A stretch of DNA of 64,000 bases from Patiria miniata. Lineage: Eukaryota; Echinodermata; Asteroidea; Valvatida; Asterinidae. The notes under the pieces were generated by a model. That model was not told the DNA's origin. It did no database searches and saw nothing but the letters and a program-made list of their open reading frames with translations. The position numbers and the translations under genes were made by a program. The stretch covers positions 4,793,501 to 4,857,500 of the forward strand of contig NW_024037057.1 of assembly GCF_015706575.1 (NCBI RefSeq), given 5' to 3'. Below, one piece after another: positions 1 through 26,000 of the stretch. The first letter of the stretch is position 1. Every line of letters starts with the position of its first letter.

Positions 1-13949
<13,949 letters not shown>

Positions 13950-14989
13950 CTTGTTCTATGTTTTCTAAATCTATACATAAAACAGTCGTTGGATAGATAG
14001 ACTTTATTCGAGTCTGAATACGCGTTTTAGAAACTAGTAATCAAGTTGCAGCAGTAGGCTAATTCTAGCAGCAGAGGGGACATGGCATTGAATCAAGTCT
14101 AACAATGATAAAAATATAATGGTTGATGCGTGATGATGTGAACAAAGACATGTTATTTTGTTGTCGTGACATGTATCAGCCGCGGAGCTAATGACAATTA
14201 TTTATAGAGGGCGACAGATCAACGATGCCACAGCACGTAGACTAGACACATGCGTTATGTAGCTCACCTGCTCACGTGCCTTTCGTAACTAATAATTATT
14301 AAGTTGCAGCCGCATTATGAGTCTTTCGTAAAATTGATAAAGTTGCCGCCGCATTTTGAGGATCTGAATCGTTACGGCTACCAACATCACATCAGTGCTG
14401 TTCTTGTGAGTACAGTTTCGAAACTGCTTCCTCTTTTTAACATAGTTTGATCATGGTCCATGGAGGCATTGCCATTAGCAATGTCGAGCGCAATTTGAGT
14501 CCTCCGCGCAAGCTTAAACTTGCACGCGCAAGTTTAAACCTGCGCGCACGCAAGTTTAAACTTGCGCGTGCATTAATTTCCTTACTACAAATTGCGCACG
14601 CAAATTTAAACTTGCGCGCTACATAGATTTTTCCCATGCATGCAAAGCCGCCAAACTAATTTTTTCCTGGTAAACTCATGCAGATATGTAACATTATTTT
14701 TAAAAGCAGATTTTCTCCAATTAGGCCTAATTAACCTGTTTCGTCACACACACAAAAGACAATTTATTGTGTATTCTGACTGTTTGGAACAACAAAGAAA
14801 TTGACTCAGAATAATTGTTCCAACAAATGCCAACATGATGTAGTACACAAATGTCTTTATTTACAACCCTGGTTAGGCAAACAATACGATTGATAAAATC
14901 TTGTTTTCTTGTTTTTAAGACGGGCCTTTAAAGGACTTTGTTTCGGAATATGTTTAACTTTTAAATTGGGGGCAGGGGTTCAAAATGAG
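13950..14989. other. PSMC3 upstream region with a palindromic array
   Basis: Presumed promoter side of PSMC3. No TATA box or CpG-rich core was seen. At 14500-14630 there is an array of GCAAGTTTAAACTTGC-type palindromes with alternating GCGC linkers. Nothing else is recognised. Confidence 0.5.
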
Positions 14990-16010
14990 CTTTATATTGT
15001 CAACAGAAATTTGCACCCTTATTGGGAGGGCGAATCAATATAGGCCCCCTAACTTTAAAAATCCGCCCCCAATTTTTGGAGGGCGAATCAAAGTATACTC
15101 CTAAGTTAAATTGTCATCAGAAATCCGCCACTAATCCGCGAATATACATCATTTGCTTTTGCTGTAATTTTCAGAAATGGATGGAATTGGGGGGTTGGAA
15201 ATATATAGCAAATATAGTTACACTGACTTTTTTGAGGTTTTGGGTTCGAAAATGTTATAAAAACCAAGAAAAACGATCCTTTTCCTGCAGTCTGGTTCCC
15301 TGACTCCATATAAGAAGAAACGGAGCAGTTTACATACATTGGGGAATTGTAAGGTCAGGGAACCAGTCTAGCTGGCTCGTACCCGTTCATAGGTGTGTAA
15401 TCGATTGCAAACAAGTGCGATGGTCAATTGGGGCTAGTATTTGAAAAAAAGCCAGTTGTTTCCAACGCTGATCGGCCGATCAGCGTTGGAAATTGATACA
15501 AAAATACCACTTTTCTTGAAAATGACAGTATACCAGGTGCCATGATTTTACAGGATGCTTTACACTGTCATTCACTAACAGTACAGCAAGGTATTTCAAA
15601 ATGATTTGGTAGTTTTATTTTTTGATGTTTGCAAATGTTGTATTTTCCCTTTAAATGGGACAGTGAATTTAACCTCCAAGTTGTCCACAGAAATCCGCAC
15701 CTTATTATTGAGAGGGTGAATCAAAGAGTGCTCTAAATTGGCAACAGAAACCGACCCTAATATTTAGAGGGCTAATCAAAGTAAGCTCTCAACGTTAAAT
15801 TGAAATCCGTCCCTTTGTTGAGAGGGCGAATCAAAGGAATTAAGCTCTAAATTGTCAACATTTTAAATCCGCCCCTTGTGAAGAGCGCCGATTAAAATAA
15901 GCTTTAAATTGTCAACAGAATTTCTCCCCTTATAGTGGGAAGGTGAATCAAAGCATTGAGCTATGATCAAAGGAGGCTCTAATTTACTTGTCAACAGAAA
16001 TCCGATGACT
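14990..16010 (+). repeat. Degenerate tandem repeat of about 75 bp, interrupted by a MITE
   Basis: Units contain TTGTCAACAGAAATCCGCC and GAGGGCGAATCAAAG in about nine degenerate copies. The array is split between about 15138 and 15654 by family Y copy 1. Confidence 0.65.
15140..15654 (+). mobile_element. TTAA MITE family Y, copy 1 (left end trimmed)
   Basis: Starts GAATATACATCATTTGC and ends GTTGTATTTTCCC before TTAA. About 515 bp, with the central palindrome GATCGGCCGATC. Other copies: 17600-18031, 24682-25208, 31382-31904, 51513-52002. Confidence 0.8.
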
Positions 16011-16861
16011 GAATCACTCTGGAAATATGCAACACTTCACAGGGTTTATGTTCAAATAAAATCTGGACAAATATCCAATAGTTTGGTGATTTGTCATCCT
16101 TTTTACAGAGTGTTTTGAATATTCAGAAAAAGGTGTAGGCCCCTACTCAAAACAATTTTTGTACTCATTTTTATAAGTAATCGCCACTCAATTCAGTCAA
16201 CAAAAAACTAACAACCCATACAAGTCAGTTCATTGTCTCTTGGTTGGTTGATTGAACATTCATACAATTTCTTTTCCGCAGTACTTACAAAACTAGTCTT
16301 CGCAAAAAAAAAACGATTAAAAAAGCAACGTAATTTTAACCTAATAGTACTCAAACATATAATTCTAAAGACAAATTGCATCTATGACTTAGAGAAGTTT
16401 AAATACCCAATATGAGATTTATGTGTTTATTAGTCATACTAGTCATTATTTTTTTTTTTATCACAATACAGTTCTGTTTTTTTTAGAACGTCAATAACTA
16501 TTTCACCTTGCAGTCGCACATTTGTGGATTTAACTTTTCATTAAGTAGGCCTCCACTCGATGAAGCTGTTTTTGAAACACAAATAGTTAATGTATTTAAG
16601 CTCAATTTTGTGGAACAGTTAATAATATGAAGGAAGGTGCTTTTCTCCCACTTATTTTCTGTTACTTTTGACATGCTTCTGAAAATATGTAGCAAAATCT
16701 CACTTGGGCCACTAGGCCGACTTTCATAAAAAAAAAACTCTGGCCAATGGTTTTTACTGACCATGTTGTTTTCCATAATCACTCATACATGTCATATGGG
16801 CATAGCCTAATGCTTCTTCTGGAAGCATGGATAAATTTCTGAATAATAACAATCAAGTTTT
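16011..16861. other. Intergenic, nothing recognised
   Basis: AT-rich spacer between PSMC3 and GULO with no supported gene or repeat family. Confidence 0.6.
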
Positions 16862-17580
16862 CAAGCCCCCGGGAACGGGGGTGCTGTGGATGCTGCAGCA
16901 CCCCCAACTTTTTGGATTGGGGTGCTGGAATATGCTTCAGCACCCCCTACTCCCGGGCAAAAAATGTGTTCCAGCCAGCAGTGTTCAACGACGATGAAAT
17001 TGCGCCGCTACGCTATACATTATGCTTGCTCTACAAATATCTCCTTCGTTTTGTTCGTTTCTAGTTTTGCCGCGGCTAAGCGCTTCGCTTCGAACGTCGT
17101 GCACAAACACTGTAAAATATCAAGAGGAGGGTATTTTCTAAAATCTTCAGGCACTGCAGATCGATATTTCTCTCAAGGTGTCCAAAATTATGACATGTCT
17201 ATGAAGCTTTGACCCGAAAGCAATAACCTTGGCCATGACAATGGTAGCAAAGTTGATTTATGCTTGTCAGGATTTTTTTCATTTGATCTTTCAATAGGGC
17301 AAAATGGCAAATGTTCATACCTTTGCCCTGAAGGTTTTTCTTTTCATTTCAAAGTTTCATTGACGTTGCTAGCATTCTGTACTCAAGATTAACAAAGAGC
17401 AAGGTTCTCCGTGACACATCCACAACCTTAAAGGAGTGGGACGGGCTTTTATTGAAACTAGTCATGCCTTACGCCAATTCCAATGTAGTTTCGTTTTTAA
17501 TAAAAATTATTCATGTTTTAGCCTACCTCTGCAAGTTTTTTTTCTCATAAAATCTTAGTAGACCGATAAATCCTTGGAGG
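16862..17580 (+). repeat. Dispersed repeat Q, copy 1
   Basis: About 720 bp, also present inverted at 29705-30418. It starts with GGGGGTGCTG and CAGCACCCCC pairs that can fold and ends near GATAAATCCTTG. Similarity runs the whole length. The open frame at the GC-rich end has no recognisable family. Confidence 0.75.
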
Positions 17581-17599
17581 ATAAGTATGTTACATAAAT

Positions 17600-18031
17600 A
17601 TTGTTAAACTGACTTGTTTCATGTTTTGGGCTTGAAGATGCTGGAAAAACCAAGAAAGCCTATCATGTTCTTGTAGTCTGGTTTCCTGACCCCACTTAAT
17701 ATGAAACGAAGCAATTAATACACTTTGGGGAATTGTAAGGTCAGAGAATCTGTCTAGCAGGCTTGTACCCCTTCACAGGTGTGTGATCAATTGCAAAGAA
17801 AAGTCAGAAAACTAAATATGAAATTAAGAACAGTTTTTGAAAAAAGCCAGTTTTTCTCCAACGCTGGTCGGCCCGACCAGCATTGGAAAAATACAGTTTT
17901 TCTTGAAAATGTCAGCCCCCAGGAGCCACAATTTAAAGGATGTTTTAGACTGTCATTCCCTAACAATTTATTCCGTGATAATTTGACCATTTCGTGTTTT
18001 GATGTTTGCAAATGTTGTATTTTCCCTTTAA
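17600..18031 (+). mobile_element. TTAA MITE family Y, diverged copy 2
   Basis: Matches family Y from the TTGAAGATGCTGGAAAAACC region to GTATTTTCCC before TTAA. The left end is lost next to repeat Q. The central palindrome is decayed (GGTCGGCCCGACC). Confidence 0.65.
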
Positions 18032-18574
18032 GTACTTATATTAAAAAAATAATCAATCAATTTGACCTCAGTGGCAGATAGTCTTAAGATTGTTACTGTT
18101 AGGGTGAAAGAGTTGGCTGGTTTATACAAATGTTTTCAAAAATGAAGGAAATCGACTGAATACTTTTCTGGATACAATTTTTTATGAAAATGGTTCATTG
18201 TTATGTCATGTTATATAACTCCCAAGCGTCCCAGGATCCAGAACCTTGAGTTACGTTAAGGTTACATTACTGATTTCTGGCTGACTTCACACTTCTGTAA
18301 AGTTGGCTTGGAGATTCTTCAGGGGTTTGGAACTCCTGTATGAAAACAATGCAGATTTAAACGGATTTCCACAATTCTAATTCTCTGTTCAATTCAGTTT
18401 GCAAATAACGACTTCTGCTGAAACGATTAAGGTGATTTAGGGCACTTTTGGTTGCTAGGCAACAAAAGTCTGTCGGGTACAGTCACCTTTAGTTGACTGG
18501 AACTCTTGAACCCCTAGGCTGATTTTGTTCAAACAGATGGTCCCTGTCAGTCAGCTCTCTGATTTCAACCGCAA

Positions 18575-18800
18575 TTTCAACGGCGAAGCGCGCGACATCG
18601 CGTAGCTGCAATCGGCTCAGTGAGAACGTGTCTCGGACGCTGAATTCAGGCCTGCTGATGATTCAGGCCCAATTCAAAACATGATTCAGCAACTTTTGAT
18701 TTGAAAAAGAGATCCTAGAATGTTGTTTTTTTTCTCGAAATGTACAGCTGAAGCTGAGCTAAAATTTCATCAGGTTAGTTGTGCAGATTTTGAGCAAATA
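18575..18800 (-). mobile_element. Family X fragment
   Basis: Matches the inner part of family X (TCTCGGACGCTGAATT, CAAAACATGATTCAGCAAC, CAGCTGAAGCTGAGCT), without its ends. Confidence 0.65.
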
Positions 18801-18802
18801 TT

Positions 18803-19960
18803 AAGTGGCTCAGCATGAAATGGGAGGAAAATTATCGCAAGGTAAAATCTGGACTTTTCCATTTCACGAGGCGAAGCTGAGTGAACTGGAAAAGTCCAGA
18901 TTTTTTCCGAGCGATAATATTCCTCCCATTTCACAATTTAAAGCCACTCACAAAATTGATGGGAAGTGTATTTCTCTCTTCCAAAACCACCCCATCACGA
19001 AAATGTTTGAACCCCACTCTGTAGCGCTGGCTCTTTGGAACAATACGAGCTACATGTACATTGTAGCGCAACGCTGAACGCGCACACCAGCACGCCTTTG
19101 CACACAAATACCGCGTCTTGGAACAAGAATGATCCTAGCTGATGAATAGTATTTCCCATTTCCCATGGAGGGATAGCACTTTCTGAGACCCGGCGTGAAT
19201 GGGAGTAATAACGAATGTCACGTGATGAGAGTTCCACCAATCAAATGACAAGGATATGTATGTCGGTTAAATATTATACAAATATTGAATGCTTCGAGTG
19301 GTGTAGTAAAACTAGCCTCCCGAGGTGATCCATGGACCATTCTTTCTCCTCGGGAAAATAGAAAGGTCCATGGATCACCGAGGGAGGCTATTTTACTTCA
19401 CCACGAGATAAAGCATTCAATATTTGTTTTATAACACTTCACCCAAATAAACATTTATTTCAATACAAAATTGGTGGAAAATGTATTTCTCTCTTAAAAA
19501 CTACCCCTTCACGTAATATTTGAACCCAAGTCTGTGGCGCGCTCTCTTTGGAATAATACGCGCTACGCACAACGCGCAACGGGCACACTAACATGCATTT
19601 GCACACAAATACCGCGCCGTGGAAATAGTACTTTGGTTGCTAATGGTATACAAATGGTATAGTACTTTGGTTGCTAAGGGTATAGTACTTTTGGCCGTGC
19701 ACAGAAAGATAGCAAAATGAGAAAGTAACATGTGACTCGCTCTCGGCCAATCAAGACACAGAATCTGTGGGTGAGGTGTTATAAAAACAAAATAACGAAT
19801 GTTTCACATTCATTCAATCGAAAGTACAAATTTCATTTGGTGACAGTTGGAATGTTCCATTCCACTCGGCTTCACCTCATGCAATGGAACAGTCCAACTG
19901 TCACCCCATGGCATTTAAATACCATTGCACTCATAAATATTCATGATTGGGTGTACTGCC
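18803..19960. repeat. Cluster of three fold-back hairpins
   Basis: Long inverted repeats at 18803-18950, 19270-19440 and 19779-19960. Two of the tips carry CACGAGGCGAAGCTGAGTG or its inverse. Between them a shared module (GTTTGAACCCC, CTCTTTGGAACAATACG, ACAAATACCGCG) occurs at about 18985-19130 and 19490-19630, and again inverted at 59395-59510. These look like non-autonomous fold-back elements. Confidence 0.65.
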
Positions 19961-20084
19961 TAGTACATACTATGTACATGTACATCGCCATCGGCAGACT
20001 TGGACATTTTAGGTAGACCTACATGTACATGTACTAGTTGTTGACAACTTCCGTGTCGTTTGTCTTGCAGGTTGAGAATCAACA

Positions 20085-23000
20085 ATGGAGGGGAAAACCG
20101 TCAGCACCTGGGCGGGAACATTCTCATGTTCCCCGGGGCTCTATTTTGAGCCAGACTCATTGGACGCAATCAAGCAGGTAAGCTCAAGTTAAGATGGCAG
20201 ATGGATTCCTCCTACTTCTGAAATCAGAAGGCTTCCTCCGTCTGCCTTCTGAGAGCCTTAAAATTCGGGGGTCAGCACTCTATGCCTTTTGGAAATGCCC
20301 TTTGATAGAGGGAATACCTTTGTCTGAAATTCCACTTTTTGAAACGCAAATCCACCCAAAAAGTTGAGCTTGTTGATCCATAACTCTGAAATATTTTCAC
20401 GCAATTGACATTTGGATCATGGGACAAGTTTTTGGGTGGAAAATCGGAGTTTTTACTCACCAGCCTCGCGTCTCCGATCTGACGAGTGCAAGGTTATGTT
20501 CATATGTGTGTTTACGTCCGTTGCGCGTGCGCTGATCTTCGCGTGACCTCAGCAGGTCAACTCTACATTCGGCTCGACCATTTGGGATGGAGGGAGATTG
20601 TATGCTTTGCATCGCGAAACAGTACATCGTGATGCGCGGGCGGCGTCGGGACGGGCCAATCACGAGGCCACGTGCATGACGTGTTAAATTCTGCAGATAA
20701 TTTGGAATCGCACTTACGATCCGGACATGAGGAGTGCCCGGAGCGTCAGTGCGATACCAAATTATCCACAGCATTTATCACGTGGCCTCATAATTGGCCC
20801 GTCTGACGCCGCCCGCGCATCATGAAGTACTTTCGCGATGCAAAGCATACAATCTCCCCTCCATCCCAAATGGTCGAGCCGAATGTAGAGTTGACCTGCT
20901 GAGGTCACGCGAAGATCAGCGCAAGCGCAACGGACGTAAACACACACATGAACATAACCTTGCATTCGTCAGATCGGAGACGCGAGGCTGGTGAGTAAAA
21001 ACTCAGATTTTCCACCCAAAAACTTGTCCCATGATCTAAATGTCAATTGCGTGAAAATATTTCAGAGTTATGGATCAACGAGCTCAACTTTTTTGGTGGA
21101 TTTGTGTTTCAAAAAGTGGAGTTTCAGACAAAGGTATTTCGTCTATCAAACATGTCAAGGGGCATTTCCAAAAGCCATAGAGTGCTGACCCCCCGAATTT
21201 TAAGGCTCTCAGAAGGCAGACGGAGGAAGCCTTTTGATTTTCTCCATTTTCTTGACGCTTTTGCCGATACATGCTGGGTTAGACTTTAGCGGTAGCTGCG
21301 ATAGCCAAATGCTAGTCAAAACAGCGGCGGGCCGGTCAAACTATTCCTTAAGTAGCCCAGCCGGCGAGTCAAAAAATTATTGGGCTACGGCAAAGCTGAA
21401 ATAGATCATTAAATTCAGAGAGCAAACCTGTATCAATTTGTGTCTATGTTTATTAACTGTTTAGGGTTAAATTTTTAGATCTGTTTATTAAAACCACTGA
21501 CAGGATTGTCTCAGGATGTGAGTTTTACATGTAGGCACATTGTTGTTTATGAGACACTCTAAAGAAGAAAAACATTCGGGGTAGTAAAAATGCCCGCGGG
21601 CTAGTTCAGAGTCTGTTTCAGTAGCCCTACTGGCTGGTGAAAGTTCGACCCCTGATACTTTTTTTGTCCCAAAAAAGGATGTGACGTTTAAGCTACAGTC
21701 CATCATTTGCAGCTATCCAAAAAGTAACTGACGTAATTATTGTTGAAAAACATACTTGGTTGAAAGATAGTAAGGGGACTAAACTCCCTGTGAAATTATT
21801 CTTTCTGGCTAGCTGTCATTTTGAAGAAATCAATCAAAGAAGGCCTTCCAACGGTGCGTCTAAAGACGCACCGTTGGAAATTTCCGTAGTAGTTCGTTTT
21901 TATCCTCCTGGCTGTATAAAGCCAGAGGGGGATATTGCGATAGTGTATTCCTTCTGTGTGTATGTCTGTATGTCTGTCGGTCTGTATGTCTGTCTGTCTG
22001 TGCGTGGGTGTCTAAAAACACTTTAAAATTGTGCAGCAGCAGGATTCCAGTCAAACCAGTGAGTTTGGCGGTTTTGAGACATCATCTTACATTGAAAAAA
22101 CCTTTTTAATTTGCCATGGCTACAGCGATGCATGTGCAGTCCAGAACCAGAGACTTTTTTTGGCCTAAACAATTAAATCTTTTTCATGTTACGGGCTCTC
22201 GACCAATGGCAATGGGTAAATATTTATGAATATATTTTAATGTAATAAATGTATTTCATTGCTATATTTGTACCATCCAAAGTGAACTTCTCAATCCAAG
22301 TCGTGGCGCTATCAATTTGTATCATTTAAAACCTACTGGTAGGAATTTATTATGTATTATAATATGTAATTTAATATAGTTTAATGCAATAAATTTATCT
22401 TATATTTATTTAATATATTTGTACCATCCAAATTGAACTTTTAAATCCAAGTCATTGCACTATCAATTTTTGTATGTCATTTAAAACCTACTCCAGGGTA
22501 GGTATTTAATTTAATATATTTTAATGTAAGAAATTTATATTATAATATTAATATATTCAAACTATCAAAAGTGAACTTTTAAATAACTTAGCCAGTGCAC
22601 TATCAATTTTTGTATGTCATTTAAAACCTACTGGTAGGTATTTATAATATATTGTAATTAGTGTAATTATAGTGCTTGCGTGAATATTTGTATATTCTAC
22701 TGTTTTCTTTTTTGACAATCTTTGCAACTTTTGAAAGAATTTTGACCCCAAATTGGCGCAGTTGAAAGTGACTTTTTAAATCTAACAGATGGTCATCAAT
22801 AACTGGTGACACTATCAATTTACATTTCAATACTGACATTTAAAACTTGCCCGTAATTGAACACTCCAGGATATTACTTTTCATCCTGCCAGCTGGCAAA
22901 ATGTGCCCAATTAGAAGCCAAATGCATGTTTTACAAATATCGTTCTCCCTCCCTCTCCCCCCCCCCCTTCCTGAAAACAAAGAAGGTAAACCTTTTTAAG

Positions 23001-26000
23001 CTGTTCACATAAGAACACACAATTCTGTTGGAAAAAAAACACAAAACTTTAAGACTAAAATACCGTAGGACTCGTTCAACAACAGCCATCTCTGTAGGAG
23101 AACTGCAACTGCGCATTTTACGCAATCAAGCACGCATTGCCCAGTGTTGAACATGTTCCAAACACGCCTGCTTGTTGCTCGAAATGGGTTCGAAATACGA
23201 CGCAGCCGATGCGCGTTATGCAAATTGATGCTCAAAATGCCGGTGCATGCAGATGGTCTGTGCCGTAGGAAACGAACGAGAGAATTTGAACGAGACCCGT
23301 AAACAGATCATTGATGCAAGAGACACAGTATTTAGTCATCAAAAATCAAATAACAGAATTTAAAGTTGTATTCCCTGTACTATTTTTGAGTTTATTAGAC
23401 ATTTCCCCCCCCCCAAAAAAAAGAAGATACCTTAGGCAAAAAAAAAAAGTCTCCGGTTTCTGGTATGCGCGCGCGTCACCGTAGCCATGCGTGTCGGGAA
23501 AATAAAAAAGTGGGTTTTTTTTCAATAAAAGATGATGTCTCAAAACCGCCAACTCACTGGTTTGACTGGAATCCTGCTGCTGCACAATTTTAACGCGTTG
23601 CTGATGGGGTTATGATCGAGAATAAGCTAATAAGTGGCCTCTCTGGACTCCCATATATTTGCACTAAGTTTAGTCGGGCACCATTTGCAGCCATCAGCCG
23701 ACATTTGAAGCAAAAAAAAACGGGTAAAAAAAAAAGCCGCATCGCCGCACCACTTTTTGGGCAAGCTCGATACCAGAAACCGGAGACTTTTTTTTTTTTA
23801 GCCTTTTCTAAATTGCAATTTTTCTAGCAAGACATGAGTTATTCACTTTTGAACGAGACATCGGCTCAAGTTTAATTACTGGTGAGAATAAAACATAGTT
23901 GAACCTTTATCGAAAGGAAAAAACATCAGACGTGTTGACGAGCATGGGGAACGAATCTTTGAAGCATGGATCATAGTGAACTAATACTTCTCTTTGCCGT
24001 CACAGATTTTAGAGTCTGCCCGCAAGGCCAGCATGCGGGTGAGAATGATCGGCTGTGGCCACTCGCCATCGGATATCGCCATGACCGACGGCTACATGAT
24101 CAACATGAAGAACTTCAATCATGTCATTGAGGTAAATCTTTGTTTATAGATGTGCAACACTGGCAACTGAACCAGGGCGCCAGGCGGGCCAATTCTCCCC
24201 CCCCCCCACTTGTTCCACTGGGGGGCATGCCCTCCCCCCCCCCCCCACCCCCTTCACTCTCGGTGGTCCCTCCCTTTAAGTTTGCAGCGGCCAGCCGGCA
24301 CTGGCGGTGCTTTGCCCCCCCCCCCTCCCCTTCCCTGTTCCCCCCCCCCCCCAACTTTCATAAGTCTTCCAACTTTCAAAGGTTAAGCAAGCCCCCCCCC
24401 CTCCCTTTACCTTTGCAAAGGCCAGCCGGCACTGGCGGTGCTTTCCCCCCTCCCCCCCCCCCCCCCCAACTTTCAAAGGTGTTTCATCTTCGTTGACATG
24501 CACTCAGTACAGTATTCCGTGTTCAACTCGGGCTTGCTGGATAAGTACTTGTAATAGGTCTCTCTCAAATGACGTCACTTCCTACAGATTGTCACTTGCA
24601 TTGGTATTTTGGGCGTCGATTTTTCGTACTCGCATCAGCTGCACCGTAATTCAAAGAAATTTTGAGCAACATGCGTGCCTGTTAAAGGGAATATACATCA
24701 TTTGCTTTTGCTGTAATTTTCAGAAATGGATGGAAATGGGGGGTTGGAAATATATACAAATATAGTTACACTGACTTTTTTGAGGTTTCGGGTTCGAAAT
24801 TGCTATAAAAACCAAGAAAAACAATCATTTTCCTGTAGTCTGGTTCCCTGACTCCATATAAGAAGAAACAGAGCAGTTTACATACATTGGGGAATTGTAA
24901 GGTCAGGGAACCAATCTAGCTGGCTTGTACCCGTTCATACTGTAGGTGTGTAATCGACTGCAAACAAGTGCGATGGTCAATTGGGGCCAGTATTTGAAAA
25001 AAAGCCAGTTTTTTTCCAACGCTGGTCGGCCGACCAGCGTTGAAAATACCACTTTTCTTGAAAATGACAAGTATACCAGGTGCCATGATTTTACAGGATG
25101 CTTTACACTGTCATTCACTAACAGTCCAGCAAGGTACATGTATTTCAAAATGATTTGGTAGTTTTATTTTTTGATGTTTGCAAAATTAATGTTGTATTTT
25201 CCCTTTAAGAACATTTTGCACACTGCAAACGTGAACCTGATTTGTTTTCCTACGAAGATTGCTGTCTATGAGAAGGGTCTATAGCAGCGTTGTGCATCGG
25301 GTCCGGTTGACCAGGCCAAACTGACCCGAAACATTACAGATATAAACCGAATCCAAACCGAAACCGATCTGAACTCTTTTAAACCGACCCGACCTGACCC
25401 TACAAAAATTCAAGAAAATCGAACCGAACCGACCCAAAATGGAACGGACCTGAAAAAAAACCCTGAATATCTGGCTTGGGCAAATGTGTCCGCTTTTTGT
25501 GCCTGAACTTACTTGCGTCGCGTGAAAATCATCGTCTCTCAGTAACTGAATCATATTGTACAGTACTCCCAACATGACTGGTGGGCCATGTTATAGACTG
25601 TTCGTGATAAGACCGCAAACCAAAAATGGTCGTACAGGCACAGTGACTCTACATTAAATATTGCACAGTGTGAATTTCCCAACTGTTTCGAGGGGGGAAG
25701 GCGGGGTGTTCGGTTTATTTTGGCTTTTCCAAAAGGCTTAACCGATCCAACCCGAAAATCGCAAACGCAAAACCGAAACCGAACTGGCCTGACTGAAATG
25801 ATGAACAAACAGTTTTGGGACAATTGTTAACAACAGTAGGCAATAGAATGCCCTAATGTATTATTTCACGTCTCTGTTTCCAGGTGGACAAAGAAAAATG
25901 TCAGATCACCGTGGAGGGAGGCTGCCTCCTAGACGACCTGAACACCAAAATGCTCCCCTTGCATGGCATGGCTCTCAGCAAGTAAGTCACATCCATAGAG

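Noticed and set aside
20272-21188. Paired small genes starting [11 protein letters not shown]
   Set aside because: Mirror-image frames in the arms of the one-kilobase palindrome.
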